The notes below the pieces were generated by a model. It searched no databases. It was not told where the DNA came from and saw only the letters and a program-made list of their open reading frames with translations. A program made the position numbers and the translations under genes. Shown piece after piece: positions 7,871 through 14,920 of a stretch of DNA of 17,815 bases. The stretch is from positions 1 through 17,815 of the forward strand of contig JAIRPH010000021.1 of NCBI GenBank assembly GCA_031257135.1, written 5' to 3'. Origin of the DNA: Spirochaetaceae bacterium (GTDB taxonomy: Bacteria; Spirochaetota; Spirochaetia; Treponematales; Breznakiellaceae). Every line of letters begins with the position of its first letter. The stretch's first letter is position 1.

Positions 7871-8434
7871 ATGGAAAAGATAATAATCGGAATACTGACA
7901 GGAAGTCTCCGGAAAGATTCTTTCAGCAGGAAAATCGCGCGCTTTCTCCCTGAGTGTATGCCGGAACGATTTATAATGGTTCCATTGGAAATCGGCGGTC
8001 TTGCGCTGTATAACCAAGACTTTGACGATGAAAACTGTCCGCCTTTGGAATGGATGACTTTTAGAGAACAGGTCAGCGGCATGGACGGCTTTGTGTTTGT
8101 AACTCCCGAATACAACCGCTCGATGCCGGCCGCTCTGAAAAACGCGCTGGACATCGCGTCCCGTCCGTTCGGCGCGAACCGATGGGACGGCAAACCCGGC
8201 GCGATTATCAGCGTTACCATAGGGAAACTCGGCGCGTTCGGCGCGTATCATGCCCTACAGCAGACTCTGGGTTTTCTTAACGTGCATCTCCTCCAACAGC
8301 CGGAAATGTACCTAAGCGGCGCCGCAGAGCTGTTTAACGATAAAGACGAAATCACGAATCCTTCAACTCGGCGGTTTCTAGGCGATTTCGCAAAAACTTT
8401 TTCCTCTTGGGTGTTGAGAATGAAGACAAACTGA
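7871..8434 (+). CDS. NADPH-dependent FMN reductase family flavoprotein (ChrR/YieF-like)
   Basis: 187-aa flavodoxin-fold oxidoreductase that would use NAD(P)H to reduce quinones or similar acceptors through bound FMN, in the cytoplasm. The FMN phosphate loop is GSLRKDSFSRK (11-21), and the family motif TPEYNRSMPAALKNALD lies at 78-94. GKPGAIISVTIGKLGAFGAYHALQQTL is the second conserved flavin region. Length is normal for the family. The ATG is preceded directly by CATAAT and lacks a nearby Shine-Dalgarno; GGAG at 7847-7850 is 20 bases away, too far to act. A hairpin terminator follows. Physiological substrate is not shown. Confidence 0.93.
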   Translation: MEKIIIGILTGSLRKDSFSRKIARFLPECMPERFIMVPLEIGGLALYNQDFDDENCPPLEWMTFREQVSGMDGFVFVTPEYNRSMPAALKNALDIASRPFGANRWDGKPGAIISVTIGKLGAFGAYHALQQTLGFLNVHLLQQPEMYLSGAAELFNDKDEITNPSTRRFLGDFAKTFSSWVLRMKTN

Positions 8435-8441
8435 AAACCCC

Positions 8442-8481
8442 GCCGCCGAATCCAGCCGAAACCCCGCCGGCGGCCGTTTTT
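8442..8481 (+). terminator. Rho-independent terminator after the FMN reductase gene
   Basis: GCCGCCG (8442-8448) pairs with CGGCGGC (8468-8474) across a 19-base loop, followed by CG and five T. It lies eight bases past the stop codon. An alternative short hairpin CCGCCGGCGG (8464-8473) competes. Confidence 0.55.
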
Positions 8482-8499
8482 AGTAGAACAATACCTACG

Positions 8500-8515
8500 A
8501 TGTTAGCGATACTAT
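8500..8515. promoter_or_regulatory. Secondary LacI-family operator-like site
   Basis: ATGTTA-GCGA-TACTAT matches the core of the operator at 9629-9644 (ATGTTA-TCGT-TAACAT) at 12 of 16 positions, including the whole left half and the central CG. It sits 21 bases beyond the 3' end of the repressor gene, about 1.1 kb from the main operator. Function is inferred. Confidence 0.3.
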
Positions 8516-8530
8516 CATTTTCCGGCAATG

Positions 8531-8548
8531 GTTACTTCAGGAAGTAAC
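8531..8548. repeat. Perfect palindrome over the lacI stop codon
   Basis: GTTACTTC, AG, GAAGTAAC: 8-base perfect inverted repeat with a 2-base centre. The stop codon of the LacI-type gene lies inside it. No T-run follows on the minus strand, so it is not a classic terminator. Confidence 0.6.
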
Positions 8549-9571
8549 GGGTAGTACCGAGCCTCTGTCCACGAGAAAGGGATTGAGGACGACGGACTTA
8601 TCGGAGAGTCGCTTTCCTTCCCGCCGTTCATGGAACAAGGATAGGGCGGTCTGCCCCATTTCCTCAAATGGAATCGCCACCGAGGTAATGGGAGGACTGC
8701 ACATACCGGCGAGGGTATTATCATGGCTAATGATGGATATGTCCCGGGGGACATTGAGTCCCTTCTCGTATAGGTATTGTAAAATGCCGCATAATAAAAT
8801 ATCCGAAGTGGTATATACGCCAGAAGGCCGTTTTTCCCTGCTTTGTTCCATGATCTGTTTCATCGCCTGATACCCGTGTTCTACTTCATATTTTTCGGTT
8901 AACCCGGTATTTCTCTCTTCCAATATAATGCCTGCGTCCAAAAGTCCCTGTCTGAAACCCTCAAAGCGGTCTTTTTCGCTTTTTTCGTTCAGCTCTTTAC
9001 TGAATTTCCTTCCGATAAATCCAAGTCTGCGGTGTCCGCGGGCGATAAAATGAGACGCCGCGATAAGGGAACCCTTGATATTGTCCCAGACCAGTTTGTC
9101 TACCCCTTTCACGCTCATGGGACGCTCAATCATAACAATCGGTATTTTTTTGCTGATTACGTTCAGCATCGCTTCTCGGCGCACCCGCACGATGTCGGTA
9201 AAAATGATCCCTTCCACCATTCTGCCGATGAGTTCATGGAGCATTTGCTCATCCCCCTCGGGGTCCTCCTCGGTATATACCGGGAGTATTTTCAAACCGT
9301 AGGGCAATGCCGCGTCCTTGAGGGATTGGCTGATTCGGGCGAAAACTTGGTTGATCGTAATCAGAGGAAGCACGTTTCCGATAATGCCGGTTTTACTGCT
9401 TTTAAGCGCTTTGGCAATATGGTTCGGAATATACCCCAAGGACTTGATTGACTGCTGTACCCGTTCTCTGGTTTTGGGGGACACATAGCCTGAGTTGTTT
9501 ATTACCCTCGTGATGGTCATCAGGGAAACCCCGGCGTGGCTGGCTACATCCTGAATTCGGACTTTCGGCAT
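8537..9571 (-). CDS. LacI-family transcriptional regulator
   Basis: 344-aa sugar-responsive repressor of normal family length. N-terminal helix-turn-helix: VRIQDVASHAGVSLMTITRVIN (about 4-25), then SPKTRERVQQSIKSLGYIPNHIAKALKSSKT, which includes the hinge helix that inserts in the minor groove at a central CG. From residue about 63 (IGNVLPLI) the protein is a periplasmic-binding-like sensor domain (PIVMIERPM, ARGHRRLGFIG, YTTSDILLCGILQYLYEKGLNVPRDISIISHDNT, PPITSVAIPFEEMGQTALSLF). It is divergent from the CUT1 sugar operon, with an operator between the two genes, so it most likely represses that operon and itself until a sugar binds. ATG 9571 follows a modest AAGG site. Confidence 0.96.
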   Translation of the reverse strand: MPKVRIQDVASHAGVSLMTITRVINNSGYVSPKTRERVQQSIKSLGYIPNHIAKALKSSKTGIIGNVLPLITINQVFARISQSLKDAALPYGLKILPVYTEEDPEGDEQMLHELIGRMVEGIIFTDIVRVRREAMLNVISKKIPIVMIERPMSVKGVDKLVWDNIKGSLIAASHFIARGHRRLGFIGRKFSKELNEKSEKDRFEGFRQGLLDAGIILEERNTGLTEKYEVEHGYQAMKQIMEQSREKRPSGVYTTSDILLCGILQYLYEKGLNVPRDISIISHDNTLAGMCSPPITSVAIPFEEMGQTALSLFHERREGKRLSDKSVVLNPFLVDRGSVLPVTS

Positions 9572-9587
9572 TTTTTTACCTTACACC

Positions 9588-9628
9588 AAAAAAAAAACGT
9601 TTACAAGAGAAAAGAAGAATGATATTAT
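9588..9628 (+). promoter_or_regulatory. Promoter of the CUT1 sugar operon, with upstream A-tract
   Basis: TTTACA (9600-9605), 17 bases, TATTAT (9623-9628). Ten consecutive A (9588-9597) lie immediately upstream of the -35 box, like an UP element. Start of transcription would be near 9635, inside the operator. Confidence 0.7.
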
Positions 9629-9629
9629 A
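9624..9629 (-). promoter_or_regulatory. -10 box of the lacI promoter (divergent)
   Basis: On the minus strand the bases read TATAAT, a perfect -10, giving a leader of about 45 bases before ATG 9571. I see no good -35 box at 16-18 bases, so it may be a weak promoter. It overlaps the operator, which suggests autoregulation. Confidence 0.4.
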
Positions 9630-9646
9630 TGTTATCGTTAACATAT
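9627..9646. promoter_or_regulatory. LacI-family operator
   Basis: Perfect palindrome ATATGTTA, TCGT, TAACATAT. It has the even symmetry and central CG typical of LacI-family operators, overlaps the -10 of the rightward promoter and the leftward TATAAT, and ends just before the AAGGAG ribosome site. The adjacent divergent LacI-type gene is the obvious ligand. Confidence 0.8.
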
Positions 9647-9660
9647 TAAGGAGTTGTATT

Positions 9661-10986
9661 ATGAAGAAAAAACTGCTGATAACGCCGCTGGTATTGTGTG
9701 CGGCGACGCTTGTCTTTGCCGGGGGAAAAGGCGATCAAAAAGGATCAGGGGCGATTGAAATCAGCATCATCACCTTGTTCAATAATCCTACGGCGGACGC
9801 GAATTCTATAGCCCATCATACCATGCTGGAGAAGTTTAAAAAGGATTACCCCAATGTAAAGGTCAATTACGAAGGCATAGCCCATGACGAGTATGAGACC
9901 AAGATGAAGACCTATGTTTCAGGCGGACAGGCTCCTGATATTTTCATGTCCAAAGGAACCATGCTTCCCCAATTGGTCGGCGACGACGCCGTTTATACCG
10001 TTAAGCAGGTTATGGACCTTGTTCCCGGGTGGGAAGCCCAATTCAAAGACGGCGTATTTGAGGATTTTATCTACCGGAATACCGCGTACGCCGTTCCTAT
10101 GCAGATGGGAAATAATCATAATATCTATTACAATACTGATATTTTCAGAGAATGTGGCATTACCGAATTCCCCGCGGACTATCCCTCCTTCGCCGCGGCT
10201 CTGGACAAGATCAATGAAAAGGGTTATACCCCCATTGTTATGGGCAACAAAGCCAACTGGCTGGTCCCTTCCCTGTTCCTCAATACTATCGTATACCGCT
10301 ATACCGGCATCGACTGGTATTACAATCTGCGGGAAAATAAGGGCGCGAAATTTACCGACAAGCCTTTTGTTGACGCCGTAACGTTGCTACAAGAAATGGC
10401 GCAAAAAGGCTACTTCAACACCGATATTAACTCCATCGATCAGCATCAGATGTATACGGCGTACTACAACAAGAAAGCGGCAATGATGGTGGACGGATTC
10501 TGGGGCGTCGGCACATTCCTGAGCGAAATGCCCAAGGATGTGCTGTCCGCCACCAAAATCGCCCAGTTCCCGGAGGTGCCTGAATCTATGGGCGGCGGGG
10601 GCGCGAAATTTTCCAAGATAAATCAAGCGGCCGCGGGCTGGGGGTACTTTACCACTAAGCGGAAGAATGACTCGGCGCAAAAGCGCGAGGCAATGGCTCG
10701 CTTGCTCAGTTACCTCACCGGCGGCGAGGAAGCGAAGATTGTCGTTGAAAATGGCGGGCTTCCCGCGGCAAAGGCATCCGGCGTGGACGAAGGCAAACTG
10801 CCTCCCCTATACCGGGAACTGCTCAAACTGAACAACGAATCTCAATACGCGCCGGTTTTTGACGTACAGCTAAATCCTCAGATAGTGGACGCTTTTTACG
10901 CCAATACCCAGGACTTGCTTATCAATAAGCTGACTCCTCAACGTTACGCTGAATTGATTCAGTCCGAACTGGACAAGAGCCGCTAG
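9661..10986 (+). CDS. Sugar ABC transporter substrate-binding protein, CUT1 (MalE-like, family 1)
   Basis: 441-aa exported binding protein for a sugar or oligosaccharide. ATG 9661 has AAGGAG (9648-9653) seven bases upstream; the frame is open from 9619, but that would run through the operator. Signal peptide MKKKLLITPLVLCAATLVFA with likely cleavage 'VFA-GG'. A Cys at 13 makes a lipoprotein form conceivable, but it is early and the lipobox is poor. Mature part: ISIITLFNNP, MLEKFKKDYPNVKVNYEGIAHDEYETKMKTYVSGGQAPDIFMSKGT, then NNHNIYYNTDIFRECGI and a C-terminal ARLLSYLTGGEEAKIVVENGGLPAAK, all standard for extracellular solute-binding family 1. It is first in the operon and followed by a hairpin that may raise its mRNA level over the permeases. 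Confidence 0.95.
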   Translation: MKKKLLITPLVLCAATLVFAGGKGDQKGSGAIEISIITLFNNPTADANSIAHHTMLEKFKKDYPNVKVNYEGIAHDEYETKMKTYVSGGQAPDIFMSKGTMLPQLVGDDAVYTVKQVMDLVPGWEAQFKDGVFEDFIYRNTAYAVPMQMGNNHNIYYNTDIFRECGITEFPADYPSFAAALDKINEKGYTPIVMGNKANWLVPSLFLNTIVYRYTGIDWYYNLRENKGAKFTDKPFVDAVTLLQEMAQKGYFNTDINSIDQHQMYTAYYNKKAAMMVDGFWGVGTFLSEMPKDVLSATKIAQFPEVPESMGGGGAKFSKINQAAAGWGYFTTKRKNDSAQKREAMARLLSYLTGGEEAKIVVENGGLPAAKASGVDEGKLPPLYRELLKLNNESQYAPVFDVQLNPQIVDAFYANTQDLLINKLTPQRYAELIQSELDKSR

Positions 10987-10996
10987 TTAAATAGGC

Positions 10997-11029
10997 GCCG
11001 CGGGACCCCTCCATTCCGCGGCTTCTTTT
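10997..11029 (+). terminator. Intercistronic hairpin between binding protein and permease genes
   Basis: GCCGCGG (10997-11003) pairs with CCGCGGC (11016-11022), 12-base loop, then TTCTTTT. The broken T-run suggests partial termination or a 3' stabilising stem, giving more binding protein than permease, as is known for malE-malF type operons. Confidence 0.55.
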
Positions 11030-11048
11030 ACGAAAAAGGATTGTCTAT

Positions 11049-11936
11049 ATGAGGCGGACATTACCGAAACCTAAAACATATATGCTCGTTCTGTTTTTGG
11101 CGCCGATTCTTATATTGTATCTGGCAAATGCGGTATTGCCGATCTTTATTTCGATCTTTTACAGTTTTTTTAACTGGACCGGCGGACGGACCATGAAGTT
11201 TATCGGATTTGCCAATTATATCGATATGGTAAAAGACGCGGAATTCTGGCGTTCCGCCTATAACAATCTTATCATCGTAATCCTCTGTACCGTGGGACAG
11301 GTCGGACTCGCGCTGATTTTTTCCTTCCTGTACCTTTCAAAAGCCCTGAAATTCAAAGAGTTCCACCGCACGGTACTCTTTTTTCCGGTTACGGTTTCCG
11401 CGCTGGTTATCGGTTTTATCTGGTCGTTGATGTACAACAAGGACTACGGGCTTATCAATTTTTTTCTGCGGCTTCTGGGGTTGGAGCGGCTTATTCTGTC
11501 TTGGCTGGATGATCCCTCGTATATTCTGATAACCGCCTCTTTACCGGTAGCGCTTCAATATATCGGACTTTACATGATCATGTTCATGGGGGCCATAAAA
11601 AGCATACCCGAAGAAATTTTGGAATGTGCCGGACTTGACGGCTGTAATGATTTTCAGCGTTCAATCCACATTACCCTGCCCATGATCTATGATACCTTCA
11701 AAGTGGCTGTGATGATATGCGTTTCAGGAACCATGAAAATTTTCGATCATATTCTGGTGCTGACCAACGGCGGTCCCGGCAAGAGCAGTCAGGTGCTGGC
11801 TTTGTATTCGTACAAAATTTCTTTTGACCGCATGAAGCTGAGTTACGGAGCGACTATCTCAATCGGCATTTTGATTTTAAGCGTCATCCTTACCATGGGT
11901 TCGCGGAAACTGCTGGGAGGCAAACAGTATGAATAA
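11049..11936 (+). CDS. Sugar ABC transporter permease, CUT1 (MalF/UgpA type)
   Basis: 295-aa inner-membrane subunit with about six hydrophobic segments, the first at residues about 11-35. The EAA loop that docks the ATPase is EEILECAGLDGCNDFQRSIHITLP (188-211), followed by the usual LTNGGPGKSSQVLALYSYKISF near the C-terminus. AAAGGA lies before the ATG. Its end overlaps the next permease start by eight bases. No ATPase gene is in the operon, so it must share one encoded elsewhere (MsmK/UgpC-type), a known habit of CUT1 systems. Confidence 0.96.
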   Translation: MRRTLPKPKTYMLVLFLAPILILYLANAVLPIFISIFYSFFNWTGGRTMKFIGFANYIDMVKDAEFWRSAYNNLIIVILCTVGQVGLALIFSFLYLSKALKFKEFHRTVLFFPVTVSALVIGFIWSLMYNKDYGLINFFLRLLGLERLILSWLDDPSYILITASLPVALQYIGLYMIMFMGAIKSIPEEILECAGLDGCNDFQRSIHITLPMIYDTFKVAVMICVSGTMKIFDHILVLTNGGPGKSSQVLALYSYKISFDRMKLSYGATISIGILILSVILTMGSRKLLGGKQYE

Positions 11937-12774
11937 GTTTGCGGCTAAGGCCGGAAGAAAAACCGTCCGATTTATACTGAACGCCGTCATGCTGTTTTTT
12001 TCCGGGGTAAGCGTTTTCCCTTTTGTGTGGATGCTCTATTCATCGCTCAAAACCGAAGCGGAATTCGCGCTCAATATTATTTCACTGCCTAAACGCCCTG
12101 TTTTTTCCAATTATTTAAACGCGATCAAAACCGGACGCATGGGGGAATATGCCCTCAATTCGCTGTTTAACTGCGTGATTACCGTAGTTCTGGTAGTGTT
12201 AGCCGCTTTTATCGCGGCATATTTCTTGTCTCGTTTTAGCTTTAAAGCTCGGACATTGATTTACGGTTTGTTTGTGGCGGGAATGTTGATTCCGGTTCAT
12301 TCCCTGATGGTTCCATTGTTTGTCGAGTATCGGATACTCAATTTTCTGAACAACCGACTGACATTACTGCCGGTATATGTATCTTTTGCTATGCCTATGG
12401 CGGTATTTCTGATTGAGAGTTTTATCGGGTCAATACCCATTGAACTGGAAGAAGCCGCGTTGATCGACGGCAGTTCCATGGTGCGTACCATGTTCACGAT
12501 TATCATGCCCCTGTGCCGCCCCGTGCTGGCAACGGTAATTATCCTCACCTTTATGAACACATGGAACGAATTTCCTTTTGCGCTGGTGCTTATCAGGGAT
12601 AACGCCCTCAAAACAATTCCTATCGGACTGCGGAATTTTCAGGGCGCATATACTGCCCAATACACCCAATTTATGGCGGGCATGGCGGTTTCCCTTATTC
12701 CGGTGATTGCGGTGTATTGCCTGTTCTATAAAAAGATAATTGTCGGCATGACTGCCGGTACGGTTAAAGGCTGA
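11929..12774 (+). CDS. Sugar ABC transporter permease, CUT1 (MalG/UgpE type)
   Basis: 281-aa partner permease with six hydrophobic segments. The EAA loop is IELEEAALIDGSSMVRTMFTIIMP (171-194), followed by MNTWNEFPFALVLIRDN, typical of this family. The ATG lies inside the last codons of the preceding permease gene, eight bases of overlap, and GGGAGG is eight bases upstream, so the two subunits are coupled in translation. It forms the channel with the 11049-11936 product. Confidence 0.96.
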   Translation: MNKFAAKAGRKTVRFILNAVMLFFSGVSVFPFVWMLYSSLKTEAEFALNIISLPKRPVFSNYLNAIKTGRMGEYALNSLFNCVITVVLVVLAAFIAAYFLSRFSFKARTLIYGLFVAGMLIPVHSLMVPLFVEYRILNFLNNRLTLLPVYVSFAMPMAVFLIESFIGSIPIELEEAALIDGSSMVRTMFTIIMPLCRPVLATVIILTFMNTWNEFPFALVLIRDNALKTIPIGLRNFQGAYTAQYTQFMAGMAVSLIPVIAVYCLFYKKIIVGMTAGTVKG

Positions 12775-12795
12775 TTTTTTTTACAAGGAGTGATT

Positions 12796-13827
12796 ATGCT
12801 AAATAACAAGAAAGTGGTTTTTGAAAAACCATGGAGCGCTAAACTGCTCGACGAAAGCCTTGACGAAAACGCGATTGCGCCGGGGCAGGTGCTTCTAAAA
12901 AAAAGGTACTCGATAATTTCCACCGGAACCGAGCTTGCCTGCCTTTCCGGGGGAGAAAGCTGGTTTGCCCTGCCGGGAACGCCGGGTTATTCCTGCGCGG
13001 CTGAGGTGGTGAAAATCGGGACAGGCATTACGGATTTTTCGCCGGGAGACATGGTTTTCTGTTACGGCAGTCATACGTTATACGAAATTATGTCTCCCGA
13101 AGGGGTTTTTCTGAAGGTTCCTAAAGAAATCGATCTGAAATGGATTCCTTTTGTCCGTATAGCTTCTATCGCCGCCACGGCGATACGCGCTTCTGATATT
13201 GAATGGGGCGATTTTACGGCAGTTACCGGTCAGGGACTGGTCGGTAATATGGCGATGCAACTGGCGAAATTGCAGGGAGCAAAGACTATCGCCATTGATA
13301 TCGCCGAAAAACGGCTTGATATCGCCAAACAATGCGGGGCTGAACTGGTTATCAACGCTTCAAATCAGGATGTTGCCACAGAGATAAAGCGTTTTACTGG
13401 CGGCTATATGGCGTCAACCCTTATCGAGGCGACCGGCGTGCCGTCAATGAACATCAAAGCCGCCGAATGGGTCGAGCAAAACGGCGAGATGATCTTTCTC
13501 GGTAGTCCACGGGGCAAATACGAAACCGACGTGACTCCCTTCCTCAACCGGACTCATCTGGCGGCTTTCAACGTTACGTTAAAGGGCGCCCACGAGTGGC
13601 GGTACCCGGTCAACCGGACGCCCTTTGTCAAACATTCGCTGGAGCGGAATTCCGAGTTGATTATCGAGCTTATTTCGCGTAAGCGGCTGACACTGGAACC
13701 CTTGCTGACTGAAATCGCATCGCCCGCTGACTGCGGCGCGATGTATGAAAAACTGCGGAATCATAAAGATCAGTATATGGGTATTCTATTTGATTGGAAT
13801 ATAACGGATAGAATTGCTAAAGCATAA
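12796..13827 (+). CDS. Medium-chain dehydrogenase/reductase, zinc ligands absent
   Basis: 343-aa NAD(P)-dependent oxidoreductase of the MDR superfamily, probably acting on the imported sugar or a derivative. ATG 12796 has AAGGAG five bases upstream (an in-frame GTG at 12790 overlaps that site). Catalytic domain: YSIISTGTELACLSGG (38-53), where zinc MDRs have Cys-Gly-Thr-Asp, and PGTPGYSCAAEVVKIG (60-75), where they have GHE. The Cys and His ligands are thus replaced, and no four-Cys structural zinc loop is seen. The GTE/PGY pattern is like the BchC-type and bi-domain oxidoreductase groups. Rossmann site GQGLVG at 145-150, then KTIAIDIAEKRLDIAKQCGAE. Last gene of the CUT1 operon, 21 bases after the permease. 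Substrate unknown. Confidence 0.9.
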   Translation: MLNNKKVVFEKPWSAKLLDESLDENAIAPGQVLLKKRYSIISTGTELACLSGGESWFALPGTPGYSCAAEVVKIGTGITDFSPGDMVFCYGSHTLYEIMSPEGVFLKVPKEIDLKWIPFVRIASIAATAIRASDIEWGDFTAVTGQGLVGNMAMQLAKLQGAKTIAIDIAEKRLDIAKQCGAELVINASNQDVATEIKRFTGGYMASTLIEATGVPSMNIKAAEWVEQNGEMIFLGSPRGKYETDVTPFLNRTHLAAFNVTLKGAHEWRYPVNRTPFVKHSLERNSELIIELISRKRLTLEPLLTEIASPADCGAMYEKLRNHKDQYMGILFDWNITDRIAKA

Positions 13828-13831
13828 GGGC

Positions 13832-13860
13832 TTGATATTTACCCCGATCCTTTGTAGAAT
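13832..13860 (+). promoter_or_regulatory. Promoter of the flavin reductase-like gene
   Basis: TTGATA (13832-13837), 17 bases, TAGAAT (13855-13860), five bases after the dehydrogenase stop. The predicted start lies in ACGTT-GTAA-AACGT (13862-13875), a short inverted repeat that could bind a regulator. Confidence 0.65.
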
Positions 13861-13895
13861 AACGTTGTAAAACGTATTTAATCAGGAGTAACAGT

Positions 13896-14444
13896 ATGGA
13901 ACAGCGAAAAGTTGTCCCCGCGGGGACTGAATGGATCGAAACGCATATCCGGGAGTTCTCTGGCTCTCCGGTTGCCCGTATTGCAGATGACTGGATGCTC
14001 ATCACGTGCGGTAATACTACGGAAGAGAAAGGGAATTGGAACACCATGACCGCTTCTTGGGGAGGTTTGGGAGTGTTATGGGGGAAAAATGTAGCGTTTA
14101 TGTTCATCAGACCTACCCGCTTTACCTACGCTCTGGCGAATGACAATGCCCTGTTTACGCTTTCTTTCTTTGACGCCTCTTACCGCCGGGCATTGGAGGT
14201 CTGCGGCGCAAAATCGGGCAGAGATACCGATAAAGCTGAGGCGTCCGGCTTAACTCCTATCGCCTTCAGCGATGGCGGTATCGCCTTTCAGGAAGCCGAA
14301 GAAGTTATCGCCTGCCGGAAACTCTATGTTCACGACTTTGATCCTCGGCAGTTTCTTGATTCATCTATTGAGACCCTGTATCCGCTTAAAGACTATCACC
14401 GTATGTTCATCGGAGAGGCACTGAGCTTGCGGCGAAAGCGATAA
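13896..14444 (+). CDS. Flavin reductase-like domain protein
   Basis: 182-aa member of the flavin reductase (DIM6/NTAB, split-barrel FMN-binding) family. The FMN-binding core is GNWNTMTASWGGLGVLWGKN (46-65), followed by VAFMFIRPTRFTYALANDN and FTLSFFDASYRRALEVCGAKSGRDTDKAEASGL, the usual family layout. It probably supplies reduced flavin or reduces a small acceptor; the electron partner is unknown. AGGAG seven bases before the ATG and its own promoter set it apart from the sugar operon. It converges with a minus-strand gene, three bases between the two stop codons. Confidence 0.9.
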   Translation: MEQRKVVPAGTEWIETHIREFSGSPVARIADDWMLITCGNTTEEKGNWNTMTASWGGLGVLWGKNVAFMFIRPTRFTYALANDNALFTLSFFDASYRRALEVCGAKSGRDTDKAEASGLTPIAFSDGGIAFQEAEEVIACRKLYVHDFDPRQFLDSSIETLYPLKDYHRMFIGEALSLRRKR

Positions 14445-14447
14445 CCC

Positions 14448-14822
14448 TCACCCCGAAACCTGCATAGAGATTCGGCGTTTCTCGAAATAGTCAACCGCCG
14501 AGGCAAAAGACATCTCTTTGACAGCTTCCATGAGAAACAAACACCACACTTTCGATACGCCCCATATCCGCCGGCTACGGGCTATGGTGGCGCTACATAT
14601 ATTATCTTTATTCCGTATGGTAACGATACGTCCGTTTTCAAGCCGCGCCGTAATGTGTTCTCCCTCATATCGAACATACCGCTCAGAGGACTTCAACATA
14701 GCAACTGAGATATAGTCTTTACCAGCTTCAGCGTAGGCGTTAGGAACCTCTTCAACAGCGCCGTTTTCAAATCGTACCCGAGTATGGTCCTTACCGCGGC
14801 GGACAATTTCCACTATCTGCAT
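14448..14822 (-). CDS. Small protein of unknown function, cotranscribed with tRNA genes
   Basis: 124 aa, not recognised. The frame is open to 14870, but that would run into tRNA-Lys, so ATG 14822 is the first plausible start, 16 bases after the tRNA. No clear Shine-Dalgarno is present (GAGTTAG at best). The N-terminal half has two similar beta-rich units, HTRVRFENGAVEEVPN (13-28) and HITARLENGRIVTIRN (56-71), sharing H, R, ENG and N. The second half (ARSRRIWGVSKVWCLFLMEAVKEMSFASAVDYFEKRR) looks helical and basic. No signal peptide. It seems to have no promoter of its own and no terminator before it, so it may be expressed from the tRNA transcript. Confidence 0.6.
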   Translation of the reverse strand: MQIVEIVRRGKDHTRVRFENGAVEEVPNAYAEAGKDYISVAMLKSSERYVRYEGEHITARLENGRIVTIRNKDNICSATIARSRRIWGVSKVWCLFLMEAVKEMSFASAVDYFEKRRISMQVSG

Positions 14823-14838
14823 TTTATTTCTAACTCTT

Positions 14839-14911
14839 TGAGCCGCGAAGGGATCGAACCTTCGACCCACAGATTAAGAGTCTGTTGCTCTACCAGCTGA
14901 GCTAGCGGCCC
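14839..14911 (-). tRNA. tRNA-Lys (anticodon CTT)
   Basis: 73-base cloverleaf on the minus strand. Acceptor GGGCCGC pairs with GCGGCTC (one G-U), discriminator A. Anticodon arm ACAGA-CTCTTAA-TCTGT gives CTT. T arm GAAGG-TTCGATC-CCTTC. The 3' CCA is not encoded. Confidence 0.97.
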
Positions 14912-14920
14912 ATGTTTTTA

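Noticed and set aside
9619..9660. N-terminal extension of the CUT1 binding protein
   Set aside because: It would read through the promoter and operator; ATG 9661 begins a proper signal peptide after AAGGAG.
9669..9720. Lipoprotein signal for the CUT1 binding protein
   Set aside because: The only Cys is at residue 13, too early after a short hydrophobic core; 'VFA-GG' cleavage fits better.
14823..14870. N-terminal extension of the small unknown protein
   Set aside because: It would overlap tRNA-Lys.
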